DNA of 64,000 nucleotides from an uncultured Loktanella sp. (GCA_937132065.1 CAKZNT010000052.1:1-64000), one strand, 5' to 3'; numbered from the stretch's first letter, positions 8,092 to 16,965 are shown. The notes: generated by a model from the letters alone, not told the origin. Translations and numbers: made by a program.

Positions 8092-8475
8092 ATTTGCGCG
8101 GGTGGCCTGTAAGCCGGATTCTGTCTAGGGCGCGAACGCCCCGAGATGATCATTCATCTGGACCAGCTGTTACCAACTGGCCTCTAGCTGCCAACCCGGG
8201 CTTCTCGGGTTCAAGCGTCCCTGTGGTTACCCACACAAAGCCCCTATTTGGCATTGCTCCCGGTGGGGCTTGCCGTGCCGTCTGTGTTGCCACATCCGCG
8301 GTGGGCTCTTACCCCACCGTTTCACCCTTACCTCCATATAGAAGGCGGTCTGTTCTCTGTGGCGCTATCCCTAGGGTTACCCCCGCTGGCCGTTAACCAG
8401 CACCGTGCTTTTCATGGAGTCCGGACTTTCCTCGAAGCGTTGCCGCCCCGCGATCATCCAACCACCCGCGCAAAT
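8092..8475 (-). ncRNA. rnpB: RNase P RNA (type A)
   Basis: The catalytic RNA of RNase P, read on the minus strand. The 14-base arms of helix P1 are visible at both ends (plus-strand 8092-8105 and 8462-8475, perfectly complementary). Universal elements are present on the minus strand: GAGGAAAGTCCGGACTCC near the 5' end, AACGGCCAGCGGGGGTAACC, GGGTAAGAGCCCACC, and ACAGAATCCGGCTTACAG near the 3' end. The length of about 384 fits type A RNA. It lies between ampD (same strand, 5 bases upstream) and rpmG. Confidence 0.96.
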
Positions 8476-8480
8476 CTCGC

Positions 8481-9164
8481 CTAAGCGAGGGGCGCAAGTT
8501 GGTCAACGGGGAATCGTTGCGCAAGATCGGCAATCATGGCCACATCCTGCACATCAAGCGGGCCAATCGCATGGGGGCGAAACCTGCGACGAAAGCAATC
8601 AAGCAGCAAATCAGCGTCATCCGTGGCGGTATACCCAAAGCGGGCCATGAGCGTTGGGAACTGATCCAGCGGCGCGCCCTGCCCCGCCTGCGGCCAAACA
8701 CTCGCGCCCTCCAGCGCAAGACGCGCCCAATCAAACCGCACGCCTGGGTCGATCTTGCGGCCAGGCGACATATCCGAATGACCAATCACGCGATGGGCAG
8801 GGATGTCCCAGTGATCCATAATCCCACGGATCAGATCAACCAACCTGTCCATCAGCGGGGCCGCAAACGGCGAATACCCGTCATTTGCCAACTCGATCCC
8901 GATCGAACGAGAATTTACGTCCGTAACATCGCCCCAACGGCCCGCGCCACCATGCCAAGCGCGCTGATCCTCAGCGACCATCGACATGATCTCACCTGTC
9001 TCGGCGATCAGATAATGGGCCGAAACCTCATTAGCGGGATTACAAAGGGTGCGACAGGCGGCCTTGGCCGACGTCATCGCCGTGTAATGCACAACGATCA
9101 TATCAGGGGTCACGCCCCCCTTTCGCGGCCCATAGTTGGGCGACGGATGGGTCAGCTCGATCAG
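8481..9164 (-). CDS. ampD: N-acetylmuramoyl-L-alanine amidase, AmpD type
   Basis: A 227-residue zinc amidase that cleaves the lactyl-Ala bond of (anhydro)muropeptides in cell wall recycling. The domain begins HPSPNYGPRKGG and carries the zinc ligands in VVHYTAM, SAHYLI and HSDMSPGRKIDPG, plus the WHGG segment. The start is uncertain: I placed it at CTG 9162-9164, whose CTGA overlaps the upstream stop and which puts the conserved domain at the N-terminus; a TTG at 9198-9200 would add 12 unconserved residues. A C-terminal extension of about 60 residues (GYTATDDADLLLDCFRRRFR) resembles a peptidoglycan-binding helix set. Confidence 0.88.
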   Translation of the reverse strand: MIELTHPSPNYGPRKGGVTPDMIVVHYTAMTSAKAACRTLCNPANEVSAHYLIAETGEIMSMVAEDQRAWHGGAGRWGDVTDVNSRSIGIELANDGYSPFAAPLMDRLVDLIRGIMDHWDIPAHRVIGHSDMSPGRKIDPGVRFDWARLALEGASVWPQAGQGAPLDQFPTLMARFGYTATDDADLLLDCFRRRFRPHAIGPLDVQDVAMIADLAQRFPVDQLAPLA

Positions 9165-9901
9165 TTGCCCGCAACCATTTTGAACGGCGCAGGGTCCCAA
9201 CCACAGGCAAATCCGTCACCATCAGGGTCGATCCCCTTACGGTCACGCTCCGGGCCACCACTGGCAAGGAAATCCCGCTGGGCGGCGTCAGGTGATCCAT
9301 ATTTTGCGCAATTGCGCTGGAAGCGGCTTTGTCCCGATAGGACCGAGCGGGAATACCACTCCTGACCCTTACTATTTGGGGCTGTCAGTGCGTATTGCAC
9401 AATATTGGGGCCGGTGTTGGCAGGGCGCGTTGGCACGGCGGTCGGCATAATTTGCTCGCGGGCGGCAGCTTGGGCCGCGCGACGCTGGGCATCGGATTCA
9501 ATTGATTCACGCGAAGCGACCGCATCAAAATCCTGTTCGTCAGAAATCCCGACATTGCCTTGCGGTGTCTGATCAGTCGCAGGCGCTGGCGAGGGACTCG
9601 GCACGGTTTCGCCCGTTCCCATCGCTGACATTGGCGCACCGATTGGGGCAGCCCCTTGCTGGCCGATACCCGCCGCCGCCAGATCGGAGGATCCGATAGC
9701 GCCACTTTGAACGGGTGCTGGCGCGGGAAATGCTGTGCTGCCCGAACCGGAAAGCGCGGCCTCGCGGCGGGCACGTTCCAATTCGTATTCGGCATAATCG
9801 TTGAACCCCGGCCCCGCATTGCTCGCGGGGACAGGCGGCGTGCACGCCGACATCAACATCATTCCAACAATCGCGAAACCAGCAGTTTTCAAGTCAATCA
9901 T
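9161..9901 (-). CDS. Lipoprotein with C-terminal Excalibur-like calcium-binding motif
   Basis: A predicted outer-layer lipoprotein: the signal sequence MIDLKTAGFAIVGMMLMSAC ends in a lipobox Cys. A long proline/alanine/serine-rich, low-complexity middle follows. The C-terminal 70 residues hold RFQRNCAKYGSPDAAQRDFL and then DRKGIDPDGDGFACGWDPA, which matches the Excalibur pattern DxDxDGxACE except that the final acidic residue is replaced by Gly. An alternative ATG lies 12 bases upstream at 9913. It sits between gatA and ampD on the same strand. Function unknown; a cell-surface calcium-binding role is inferred. Confidence 0.75.
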   Translation of the reverse strand: MIDLKTAGFAIVGMMLMSACTPPVPASNAGPGFNDYAEYELERARREAALSGSGSTAFPAPAPVQSGAIGSSDLAAAGIGQQGAAPIGAPMSAMGTGETVPSPSPAPATDQTPQGNVGISDEQDFDAVASRESIESDAQRRAAQAAAREQIMPTAVPTRPANTGPNIVQYALTAPNSKGQEWYSRSVLSGQSRFQRNCAKYGSPDAAQRDFLASGGPERDRKGIDPDGDGFACGWDPAPFKMVAGN

Positions 9902-9928
9902 CCAACAAATCATAAGACCCGAAGGGAC

Positions 9929-11410
9929 TTACCACCACTTTTGCGGTTTGGCTACAAATCCAGCCGACTGCTCGAGCGAATAGGCGACGTTCAGCAAATC
10001 GCCCTCTTCCCATGGGCGGCCAATCAACTGCAAACCAAGCGGTAAGCCATTGGAATCTAATCCAGTTGGAACAGAAATACCCGGCAGACCAGCGAGGTTG
10101 ACCGTGACCGTAAACACATCATTGAGATACATTTGAATAGGATCGGCATCCGCCATTTCACCAAGGCCAAAGGCCGCAGTCGGCGTCGCTGGGGTCAGAA
10201 TCGCATCGACGCCAGCGGCAAACACCTGATCAAAGTCGCGCTTGATCAACGCGCGGACTTTGCGTGCGCGGTTATAATACGCGTCATAAAAACCAGCCGA
10301 AAGCACGTAGGTTCCGACCATCACGCGGCGCTGCACCTCTGCGCCAAAGCCCTCGGCGCGGGTCTTTTCATACATCTCGGTGATACCATCACCTGCGGCC
10401 AGTTTCGCACGGTGGCCAAAGCGCACGCCATCATAGCGCGCAAGGTTGGAAGACGCCTCGGCGGGCGCGATCACATAATATGCAGGCAACGCGTATTTGG
10501 TGTGCGGCAGGCTAATATCGCGGATTTCAGCGCCCGCAGCCTTGAGCATCGCGGTCCCGTCATCCCAGAGCTTTTCGATCTCGGCAGGCATCCCGTCCAT
10601 GCGATATTCTTTTGGAATACCAATGACTTTGCCCTTGATATCGCCCGTTAGCATCGCCTCGAAATTCGGCACAGCAAGGTCGGCGCTCGTGCTATCCTTG
10701 GGGTCGTGACCGCACATGGCTTCCAGCATGATCGCCGCATCGCGCACATCTTTGGTCATCGGACCCGCTTGATCCAAAGACGATGCAAAGGCCACAACGC
10801 CCCAACGGGACACACGGCCATATGTCGGCTTAATGCCCGTAATACCTGTAAAAGCAGCGGGTTGGCGGATCGAACCACCTGTATCCGTGCCTGTCGCGCC
10901 AAGGCACAAATCAGCCGCAACCGCCGCCGCAGAGCCACCAGACGACCCACCAGGTGTGAGATTGCGATCATCAACCTTCCACGGGTTCACAACATCGCCG
11001 TAAACCGATGTCTCGTTGCTTGATCCCATGGCGAACTCGTCCATGTTCAGCTTGCCCAGCATCACAGAACCCGCATCAAACAACTGGCTTGTGACGGTGC
11101 TTTCGTATTCAGGCTTGAAGCCGTCAAGAATGCCGGACGCCGCTTGGGACGCCACACCCTTTGTGCAAAACAAGTCTTTGATGCCCACGGGAATACCGCA
11201 CATATCAGGCGCATCGCCTGCCTTGATGCGCACATCCGCCGCCTCGGCTTGCACTTTTGCAATCTCGGGCGTGTTGTGGACATAGGCGTTCAATGTCGTC
11301 GCGTCATCAATCGCGGACAGATAGGCATTGGTCAACTCGACAGACGACACGTCGCCTTTGCGCAGCGCATCGCGCGCCGTGGCAATCGTAAGCTTGGACA
11401 GATCAGTCAT
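9929..11410 (-). CDS. gatA: Aspartyl/glutamyl-tRNA amidotransferase subunit A
   Basis: A 493-residue amidase-signature enzyme. GatA releases ammonia from glutamine so that the GatCAB complex can convert Glu-tRNA(Gln), and in many bacteria Asp-tRNA(Asn), to the correct form. The Ser-Ser-Lys triad region is visible: Lys in [14 protein letters not shown] near residue 77, and the glycine/serine-rich [20 protein letters not shown] followed by [14 protein letters not shown] with both catalytic serines. Its start overlaps the gatC stop by one base (TAATG), so the two are translationally coupled. gatB is not in the window. Confidence 0.97.
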   Translation of the reverse strand: MTDLSKLTIATARDALRKGDVSSVELTNAYLSAIDDATTLNAYVHNTPEIAKVQAEAADVRIKAGDAPDMCGIPVGIKDLFCTKGVASQAASGILDGFKPEYESTVTSQLFDAGSVMLGKLNMDEFAMGSSNETSVYGDVVNPWKVDDRNLTPGGSSGGSAAAVAADLCLGATGTDTGGSIRQPAAFTGITGIKPTYGRVSRWGVVAFASSLDQAGPMTKDVRDAAIMLEAMCGHDPKDSTSADLAVPNFEAMLTGDIKGKVIGIPKEYRMDGMPAEIEKLWDDGTAMLKAAGAEIRDISLPHTKYALPAYYVIAPAEASSNLARYDGVRFGHRAKLAAGDGITEMYEKTRAEGFGAEVQRRVMVGTYVLSAGFYDAYYNRARKVRALIKRDFDQVFAAGVDAILTPATPTAAFGLGEMADADPIQMYLNDVFTVTVNLAGLPGISVPTGLDSNGLPLGLQLIGRPWEEGDLLNVAYSLEQSAGFVAKPQKWW

Positions 11411-11697
11411 TATTCAACCACCTTTGGCACAGCGAAAAAGCCTTCACGGGCATCGGGTGCATTCTTGAGAACAGCGGCCTGCTGGCCACCATCATTCACA
11501 ATATCCTCGCGGCGCTTCAATCGCTGCGGCGTGACAGAGGTCATCGGCTCGATGCCCTCAACGTCCACTTCATTCAATTGCTCGATGAACCCCAAAATCG
11601 CAGAAAACTCCTGCGCGAGCGCGGGCAACGCGTCTTCTTCAACCTTGATGCGAGCCAACTTGGCCACGCGGCGGGCGGTTTCGGTGTCAATCGACAT
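11410..11697 (-). CDS. gatC: Aspartyl/glutamyl-tRNA amidotransferase subunit C
   Basis: A 95-residue protein starting at ATG 11695-11697 ([20 protein letters not shown]), the normal length of GatC. It stabilises GatA within GatCAB. Conserved features are the [20 protein letters not shown] helix, [12 protein letters not shown], and the C-terminal [16 protein letters not shown] tail. It is the first gene of gatC-gatA. A 9-base inverted repeat lies about 20 bases upstream of its start, in the expected leader. Confidence 0.95.
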   Translation of the reverse strand: MSIDTETARRVAKLARIKVEEDALPALAQEFSAILGFIEQLNEVDVEGIEPMTSVTPQRLKRREDIVNDGGQQAAVLKNAPDAREGFFAVPKVVE

Positions 11698-11718
11698 GCT
11701 TGGGCCTCCAGCATACGG

Positions 11719-11747
11719 GGGGTAAACTTTGGGGTTTCGTTTACCCC
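11719..11747 (-). repeat. Inverted repeat (leader hairpin) upstream of gatC
   Basis: GGGGTAAAC at 11719-11727 and its perfect complement GTTTACCCC at 11739-11747 flank an 11-base loop. The element ends about 20 bases before the gatC start, so it would form a strong hairpin in the 5' leader or act as a protein-binding palindrome. No T run follows on the minus strand. Confidence 0.6.
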
Positions 11748-11918
11748 TGCCGTCCCTGCCCTGCAAGAGCGTGCAGCCCACAATCCCCCCTTTCAGCGAC
11801 CACCATGACGCAAAAAATGCGGAATTCCCCGCATGATCCACTGGCAATCCGCGCCGTTCGGGGTAACACTCTGGCGCAATCGGCGAAGACCGCCGTGTGA
11901 AACTGGAAGGATACGACC

Positions 11919-12344
11919 ATGGGGCTTTGGAGCTTTGTTAAGGACGCTGGCAAGAAATTGATCGGCAAGGACGACACACCAGAGGAAGCAATCAACAAAG
12001 AGCTGGCCGATTTGGGCCTCGACGCAAAAGACGTCGATATCACTGTTGAAGGCGGCAAAGTTGTGATGAAGGGCAAGGCTCTTGATCAGGAAACACGCGA
12101 AAAGATCATTCTTGCGGCTGGCAACGTCGACGGCATCGAAGAAGTTGAAGACGCAATGGACGGCGCCTCCGAGGGCACTGTTTTCCACACTGTTGAAAAG
12201 GGCGACACGCTCTCCGCAGTTGCGCTCAAGACAATGGGCAGCGCCAACAAATACCATGCGATCTTTGAGGCCAACAAGCCGATGCTGACGCACCCTGACA
12301 AGATCTACCCGGGTCAGGTTCTGCGCATCCCAACAGAGGCTTAA
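11919..12344 (+). CDS. BON-LysM protein, Kbp/YgaU-like
   Basis: A 141-residue protein with no signal peptide. Residues about 20-75 form a BON domain (KELADLGLDAKDVDITVEGG, VVMKGKAL, AGNVDGIEEVED). Residues about 88-140 form a LysM domain (HTVEKGDTLSAVALKTMGSA, then NKPMLTHPDKIYPGQVLRIP). This arrangement matches the E. coli potassium-binding protein Kbp (YgaU). The protein is probably cytoplasmic and potassium-responsive, although that activity is inferred from the family. It has an AAGGA site and a following terminator, so it is probably monocistronic. Confidence 0.9.
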   Translation: MGLWSFVKDAGKKLIGKDDTPEEAINKELADLGLDAKDVDITVEGGKVVMKGKALDQETREKIILAAGNVDGIEEVEDAMDGASEGTVFHTVEKGDTLSAVALKTMGSANKYHAIFEANKPMLTHPDKIYPGQVLRIPTEA

Positions 12345-12366
12345 GCCACTGTTATCACACAAGATC

Positions 12367-12392
12367 GGGCAGCCTCGCGCTGCCCTTTTTTG
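12367..12392 (+). terminator. Rho-independent terminator after the BON-LysM gene
   Basis: Stem GGGCAGC (12367-12373) and GCTGCCC (12379-12385) with a five-base loop, followed by six T residues. It starts 22 bases after the stop codon. Confidence 0.88.
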
Positions 12393-12471
12393 TGCGCGCT
12401 GCCTTGATTTACATCATTGCACTCAGGCAGGTTTTTGGATCAACTACCGCAAAGTTCGGGGAGGAACGCAG

Positions 12472-13239
12472 ATGCACGACAGACCAATCGGGCCACCAAA
12501 AATACGGCCAATCACACCGCGCGACATTACGCAAAGCCTGCGAGCGGGCCTGCAAGACTTTATCATTGCGCCTGTCCCCGGTTTGTTTTTCGCCAACTTT
12601 TACGTGCTCGGCGGGTTGATCATGACATGGATCACCTACATCACAGGGTCTACCTTCTGGCTGGTGCTGGCCGTCATGGGGTTCCCGCTTGTGGGGGCAT
12701 TAGCCGCGCTTGGATTGTACGAAACCAGCCGCAGGCGCGCGCAGGGCGAGCCGATCAACCTGCGCGAGATCGCGGGGCTGGTGTGGTCACATAAAGCGGG
12801 GCAATTACCGTGGCTTGCGGTCATCCTCGTCATTCTGTTCTTGTTCTGGTTTTTCCTTGGCCACATGATCTTTGCACTGTTTTTGGGCCTCTCGCCCATG
12901 ACAAACGTGCATACATCAACCGAAGTCTACTTCTCCTCCAACGGGCTCAAAATGTTCGGTTTTGGCACGTTGGTCGGGGCAGGCTTCGCAAGCGTGACCT
13001 TCGCGCTCTCGGTGCTTGGCATGCCGATGTTTCTTGATCGTGACGTTGATTTCGTGACCGCCATGATCACATCCTTCAAGGCCGTTTCAGATCAACCGAT
13101 CCTGTATTTGGGCTGGGGACTGCTGATCAGCATCGTGACTTTCGCCGCGATGATCCCCGCCTTCCTTGGACTGTTCATCGTGCTGCCGATCCTCGGGCAT
13201 AGCACATGGCATCTTTATAAGGCCGCATCGTCGGCCTAA
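12472..13239 (+). CDS. DUF2189 family integral membrane protein
   Basis: A 255-residue inner-membrane protein with about six hydrophobic segments. The N-terminal PRDITQSLRAGLQDFIIAPV, the early P-x-P loop and the closing PILGHSTWHLYKA are signatures of DUF2189. The family is often annotated near cytochrome oxidase genes, but none is present here and its function is unknown. The ATG follows GGGGAGGAA. The gene converges on the exported duplicated-domain protein gene with a 4-base overlap of the ends. Confidence 0.85.
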   Translation: MHDRPIGPPKIRPITPRDITQSLRAGLQDFIIAPVPGLFFANFYVLGGLIMTWITYITGSTFWLVLAVMGFPLVGALAALGLYETSRRRAQGEPINLREIAGLVWSHKAGQLPWLAVILVILFLFWFFLGHMIFALFLGLSPMTNVHTSTEVYFSSNGLKMFGFGTLVGAGFASVTFALSVLGMPMFLDRDVDFVTAMITSFKAVSDQPILYLGWGLLISIVTFAAMIPAFLGLFIVLPILGHSTWHLYKAASSA

Positions 13240-13811
13240 TGGTCGCGCGCCATCATTGCCTCATGGGCAGATTGCATGCCACGCGCGGCCAGATCGCTGA
13301 CTTCAGCCGCGTGGGTTTGCAATGCCGCGACGACCTCGGGGTCATCGGATGTTTGCACAATTGCGATCCCCGTTGGGGTATAATCCATCTCTGTTGTGAT
13401 TAACTCGGACTTTTCGAACAACACATCCAGCGTGAGGCTCTGGATCGGGATTTCAGGGTCGCGCTTTTCATCCACGCGCAGCACCATGCTCATGATGTGG
13501 CTGGATAACGCATCGCGCAGATCCGGATCGTCGGTTTCGGTGACCGTGCGGATGCCATTTGGCAGGTTTTCGACGGTGCGGGTCAGCGCGCTGTGGTTTT
13601 CAAAAAGCGCGCGCAATTCCGCCACCTCGTAATCTTCTGTATCGCGGCCCTCAAGCATCGGCGTGCCGATGACATTGTGCATCATCTTCTCGCCGATCAG
13701 GCCCGACATCATCGTATGCACACCGCCCATTTGATGCATGCCCGCGAAAACGCCGCCCGCTAGAACAACAACCGCGCCCACTGCAACAAGTCCGATAATG
13801 CGTCGTTTCAT
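13236..13811 (-). CDS. Exported protein with two copies of a DDP-x-H module
   Basis: A 191-residue protein with an N-terminal signal or anchor (MKRRIIGLVAVGAVVVLAGG). Two similar halves are visible. Half one (about residues 55-115) has LFENHSALTR, GIRTVTETDDPDLRDALSSH and a trailing methionine-rich helix. Half two (about 128-190) has LFEKSELI, GIAIVQTSDDPEVVAALQTH and HEAMMARDH. The shared pattern is GI-x2-V-x-(E/T)-T-x-DDP with a final His. The His/Met-rich ends suggest metal binding, which is inference. Function is not established. An upstream cluster of phased GTGCAC sites lies at 13888-13915. Confidence 0.7.
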   Translation of the reverse strand: MKRRIIGLVAVGAVVVLAGGVFAGMHQMGGVHTMMSGLIGEKMMHNVIGTPMLEGRDTEDYEVAELRALFENHSALTRTVENLPNGIRTVTETDDPDLRDALSSHIMSMVLRVDEKRDPEIPIQSLTLDVLFEKSELITTEMDYTPTGIAIVQTSDDPEVVAALQTHAAEVSDLAARGMQSAHEAMMARDH

Positions 13812-13887
13812 GTCAAATTTACCTCAAATACATTTCACAACATGAATGTGTATTACTTTTGGCTACGGCACAAGCTGCGGATTTGCG

Positions 13888-13915
13888 GTGCACGCGTGGT
13901 GCACGCGCAGTGCAC
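13888..13915. repeat. Three GTGCAC palindromes in 11-base phase
   Basis: GTGCAC occurs at 13888-13893, 13899-13904 and 13910-13915, exactly 11 bases apart, in a GGTGCACGCG-type direct repeat. It lies between the tadA stop and the exported protein gene, 77 bases or more upstream of the latter, so it could be an operator with sites on one face of the helix. Confidence 0.6.
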
Positions 13916-13929
13916 GGATAAAACAGCCC

Positions 13930-14379
13930 CTACGCGCGCCGCTTTGCAAAGAAATCACGCAACAAGGTCTCTGACGCCTCTGCACCGATTCCGTCATAGA
14001 CTTCGGGCTTATGATGGCATTGTGGGTGGGAAAAAACCCGTGGACCTTGCGCAACGCCGCCCGATTTCGGGTCCGCCGCACCGTAATAAACCCGCCCGAT
14101 CCGCGCATGCGAAATCGCCGCTGCACACATCGGGCAAGGCTCTAACGTCACGTAGAGATCAAGCCCTGTCAGGCGTTCCTGCCCCAGCACAGCACAGGCG
14201 CCACGGATCGCCAAAACCTCGGCGTGGGCCGTTGGATCGTTTAACTCTCGCGTGCGATTTCCCGCTTTAAATACAATGCCTTGCGGGCCAACAATCACCG
14301 CACCCACAGGAACTTCACCGCGCTTTGCAGCTGCCGTGGCCTCGCGCAGGGCCGCATCCATATGGCTGGTAAATGTCAT
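13930..14379 (-). CDS. tadA: tRNA-specific adenosine-34 deaminase
   Basis: A 149-residue zinc deaminase that makes inosine-34 in tRNA-Arg(ACG). The start is ATG 14377-14379 (MTFTSHMDAALREATAAAKR); the frame continues upstream without conservation and overlaps the divergent methyltransferase gene. Zinc motifs are PTAHAEVLAIR (H and catalytic E) and LEPCPMCAAAI (two Cys). GEVPVGAVIV and the C-terminal EASETLLRDFFAKRR are also typical. It is divergent from the methyltransferase gene with 63 bases between starts. Confidence 0.95.
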   Translation of the reverse strand: MTFTSHMDAALREATAAAKRGEVPVGAVIVGPQGIVFKAGNRTRELNDPTAHAEVLAIRGACAVLGQERLTGLDLYVTLEPCPMCAAAISHARIGRVYYGAADPKSGGVAQGPRVFSHPQCHHKPEVYDGIGAEASETLLRDFFAKRRA

Positions 14380-14442
14380 GCGTTTTGATGCCGCACCGCA
14401 TATCAAACTTGCAACCCCCAATTTGCCAGCCCAAGGTAAGAC

Positions 14443-15225
14443 ATGGCACAAGACATCTATGATCCGGCCTTTGTTGCCACTCTCTTTGACCGTTGCTCGC
14501 AACGGTATCGCCGCTGGAGCGCGATTTCCTCTTTCGGGTTCGTCTGGCTCTGGCGCAAGCAATGCGTTGACCGCCTGATCGGCCAAACCAGCATCGCCCG
14601 CATTCAAAATGGCAAGGTCACCCCAAAACAACCCAAAGTCTTGCAAGTCGTTGATCTTATGGCAGGAACTGGCGAAATTTGGCCGCATATTCTAGCAGAG
14701 TTTCCGCGTGCGAAGATCACTGCCATCGATATTTCGCCCGCTATGCACGCCGAGGCCATGATCAAGCTGCACGGCGCTCGCGCCAACCAGATCACCCATT
14801 TTGCCGCCAATGCCCTGACCAATGATCTGCCCGAAAACACGGCCGACATGCTTGTCGCGACTTTCGGGCTAAAAACCTTTAACCATGACCAACAAACCAT
14901 CCTCGCCCGGCAAATCGCGCGCATCCTTGTGCCCGGCGGACAATTTTCGCTCATTGAGGCCTCTGACCCTCAAGGCTGGATATTTCGCCCGCTTTACCGT
15001 TTCTATCTGGCGGGGGTGCTGCCACTGATTGAACGGGTATTTTTGCAAGGCGCACAAGACTTTAGCATGATCGCCACCTACACCGCCAACTTCCAGAACT
15101 GCGCCCACATGGAAAAGGCATTGCGCGCGGCGGGCTTAAAGGTCAGCATGAAACGCCACTTTTTCGGCTGCGCCACCTCGGTCGCGGGCACAAAGCCGAT
15201 TGCGCCAGACGCGCCCACGCCGTAA
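14443..15225 (+). CDS. Class I SAM-dependent methyltransferase (UbiE/Coq5-like)
   Basis: A 260-residue methyltransferase. The SAM-binding loop is VVDLMAGTGEIWPHI near residues 68-82, the acidic post-II residue is in ITAIDISPAMHAEA, and LPENTADMLVATFGLKTF matches the UbiE motif region. The later RFYLAGVLPLIER-type segment also resembles ubiquinone/menaquinone methyltransferases. The usual UbiE is shorter and better conserved, so this may be a paralogue acting on another substrate. It is followed 9 bases later by the rluB-like gene. Confidence 0.8.
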   Translation: MAQDIYDPAFVATLFDRCSQRYRRWSAISSFGFVWLWRKQCVDRLIGQTSIARIQNGKVTPKQPKVLQVVDLMAGTGEIWPHILAEFPRAKITAIDISPAMHAEAMIKLHGARANQITHFAANALTNDLPENTADMLVATFGLKTFNHDQQTILARQIARILVPGGQFSLIEASDPQGWIFRPLYRFYLAGVLPLIERVFLQGAQDFSMIATYTANFQNCAHMEKALRAAGLKVSMKRHFFGCATSVAGTKPIAPDAPTP

Positions 15226-15234
15226 GGCAATCCT

Positions 15235-16047
15235 ATGAGCAATGATACACCCGCAGGCGACCGCATCGCCAAAGTCCTGTCCCGCGCTGGCATCGCGTCG
15301 CGCCGTGAATCCGAACGCATGATCGAAGAAGGTCGCGTGTCGGTAAATGGCAAAACGATCACCAGCCCCGCCCTCAATATCACGTCCGCTGACAAAGTGG
15401 TCGTTGACGGCAAACGTGTGGGCGAACCCGACCCCGCGCGGATATGGCTTTACAACAAACCTGCGGGCCTTGTGACGTCCGAGCGCGACGAGCGTGATCG
15501 CCCGACTGTATTTGGCGCATTGCCCGAAAACATGCCGCGCGTGATGTCCGTGGGGCGTCTTGATATCAACTCCGAGGGTCTTCTGCTTCTTACAAACGAC
15601 GGAGAAGTAAAGAGAAAACTGGAATTGCCATCAACGGGCTGGCTGCGCCGTTACCGTGTGCGCATCAACGGATCAGTGTCGGAAGCGCGCCTTGACGAGC
15701 TGCGCGCGGGCATCACCGTCGATGGCGTGCACTACCAGCCGATGATTGTAACATTTGACCGCCAGCAAGGCGCGAATGCGTGGTTAACTGTCTCGATCCG
15801 CGAGGGCAAAAACCGCGAAATCCGCCGCACAATGGAGGCCATCGGCGTGATCGTAAACCGCCTGATCCGCGTCAGCTACGGCCCCTTCCAGATTGGCAAT
15901 CTGGCGCAAGGTGAGGTCGAAGAACTCAAGAGCCGTGTCGTGCGCGACCAACTTGGCCTCGAGGCACGCCCGACACCGCAACGCACCCGCAAAACCGCGC
16001 CGCGGCCCAAAAATGGTGCACCTACGGGGAAAAACCGCTCACGTTGA
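15235..16047 (+). CDS. rluB: Pseudouridine synthase, RluB/RsuA type
   Basis: A 270-residue rRNA pseudouridine synthase. An S4 RNA-binding domain occupies residues 8-60 (DRIAKVLSRAGIASRRESER). The catalytic domain has WLYNKPAGLVTSERD and the active-site block VGRLDINSEGLLLLTNDG with the nucleophilic Asp near residue 105, and NREIRRTMEAIG near the C-terminus. RluB modifies 23S rRNA helix 80. A basic tail of about 30 residues (PQRTRKTAPRPKNG) is likely an RNA-binding extension. RluE or RsuA specificity cannot be fully excluded, but the S4 domain and the length fit RluB. Confidence 0.88.
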   Translation: MSNDTPAGDRIAKVLSRAGIASRRESERMIEEGRVSVNGKTITSPALNITSADKVVVDGKRVGEPDPARIWLYNKPAGLVTSERDERDRPTVFGALPENMPRVMSVGRLDINSEGLLLLTNDGEVKRKLELPSTGWLRRYRVRINGSVSEARLDELRAGITVDGVHYQPMIVTFDRQQGANAWLTVSIREGKNREIRRTMEAIGVIVNRLIRVSYGPFQIGNLAQGEVEELKSRVVRDQLGLEARPTPQRTRKTAPRPKNGAPTGKNRSR

Positions 16048-16108
16048 ACCTTGTCGCCTTTGCATTGTTGTGTTTCTTAGAGACTGACGAAAATTGGGGA
16101 AATGACAC

Positions 16109-16930
16109 GTGGCTGACTTATTAACACTCGAAAACGCAACGAACCTGATCATGCTTTGCTTTTTGCAAGCGGTCTTGGGCTTTGACAACCTGCTCTACAT
16201 CTCGATCGAGAGCCAGCGCGCACCCGTCGCGCACCAGAAATCTGTGCGCACTTGGGGCATCATCATTGCCGTGGCTTTGCGGGTTGTGCTGCTGTTTGTG
16301 ATGATCAAACTGATCGCTGTGATGTCGACGCCGTTCTATATATTCGACTGGCCCGGCGTGCTTGAGGGCGGCGTAAACTTTGCCACCTGCGTATTTATTA
16401 TCGGCGGTGTTTTCATCATGTATACGGCCGTGAAAGAGATCGGGCACATGCTTTCGATCGAAGAGCTGGGCCATGGCGTTGAGGCAAAATCACCGAAATC
16501 TGCCATGCACGTTGTGGTGTTGATCGTGATTATGAACCTGATCTTCTCTTTCGATTCAGTGCTTTCCGCACTGGCCATTACCGATGTATTCCCCGTGCTT
16601 GCGATTGCGATTATCCTGTCAGGGCTTGCGATGCTTTTGCTTGCTGACGGCGTGACACGGTTCTTGGAAAAGAACCGGATGTATGAGGTGCTCGGCCTGT
16701 TCATCCTGCTGATTGTTGGCGTTGTCTTGCTTGGTGAGGCTGGTCATGCAGCGGGTGCTGCGGTCGACGACAAGTCGCTTTACCTCAAGGTATTTGGCAA
16801 AGAAATCACGCCGATGTCCAAAGCAACATTCTACTTCTCTGTGGTCGTGTTGTTCGCGGTGGAGATCTTGCAGACCCGCTATAGCCGCAAATTGAACGCG
16901 GAACGCAAGGCGCTACAGAAGCACTCGTAA
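16109..16930 (+). CDS. TerC family integral membrane protein
   Basis: A 273-residue membrane protein starting at GTG 16109, preceded by GGGGAA. It has about eight hydrophobic segments with the conserved charged intramembrane motifs FLQAVLGFDNLLYISIES near residue 20 and NLIFSFDSVLSALAITDVFP near residue 145. TerC proteins are associated with tellurite and other stress resistance and with metal loading of exported proteins (manganese export in some). It lies upstream of the XpaC/TelA operon, separated by an inverted repeat, so it may be transcribed separately but act in the same process. Confidence 0.9.
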   Translation: MADLLTLENATNLIMLCFLQAVLGFDNLLYISIESQRAPVAHQKSVRTWGIIIAVALRVVLLFVMIKLIAVMSTPFYIFDWPGVLEGGVNFATCVFIIGGVFIMYTAVKEIGHMLSIEELGHGVEAKSPKSAMHVVVLIVIMNLIFSFDSVLSALAITDVFPVLAIAIILSGLAMLLLADGVTRFLEKNRMYEVLGLFILLIVGVVLLGEAGHAAGAAVDDKSLYLKVFGKEITPMSKATFYFSVVVLFAVEILQTRYSRKLNAERKALQKHS

Positions 16931-16939
16931 AACGAACCC

Positions 16940-16965
16940 GAGCACCCTATTATATAGGGGTGCTC
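16940..16965. repeat. Inverted repeat between terC and the XpaC operon
   Basis: GAGCACCC at 16940-16947 pairs with GGGTGCTC at 16958-16965 around an A/T-rich loop. It lies 10 bases after the terC stop. A T run is lacking, so it may be a weak terminator or a processing hairpin. Confidence 0.5.
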
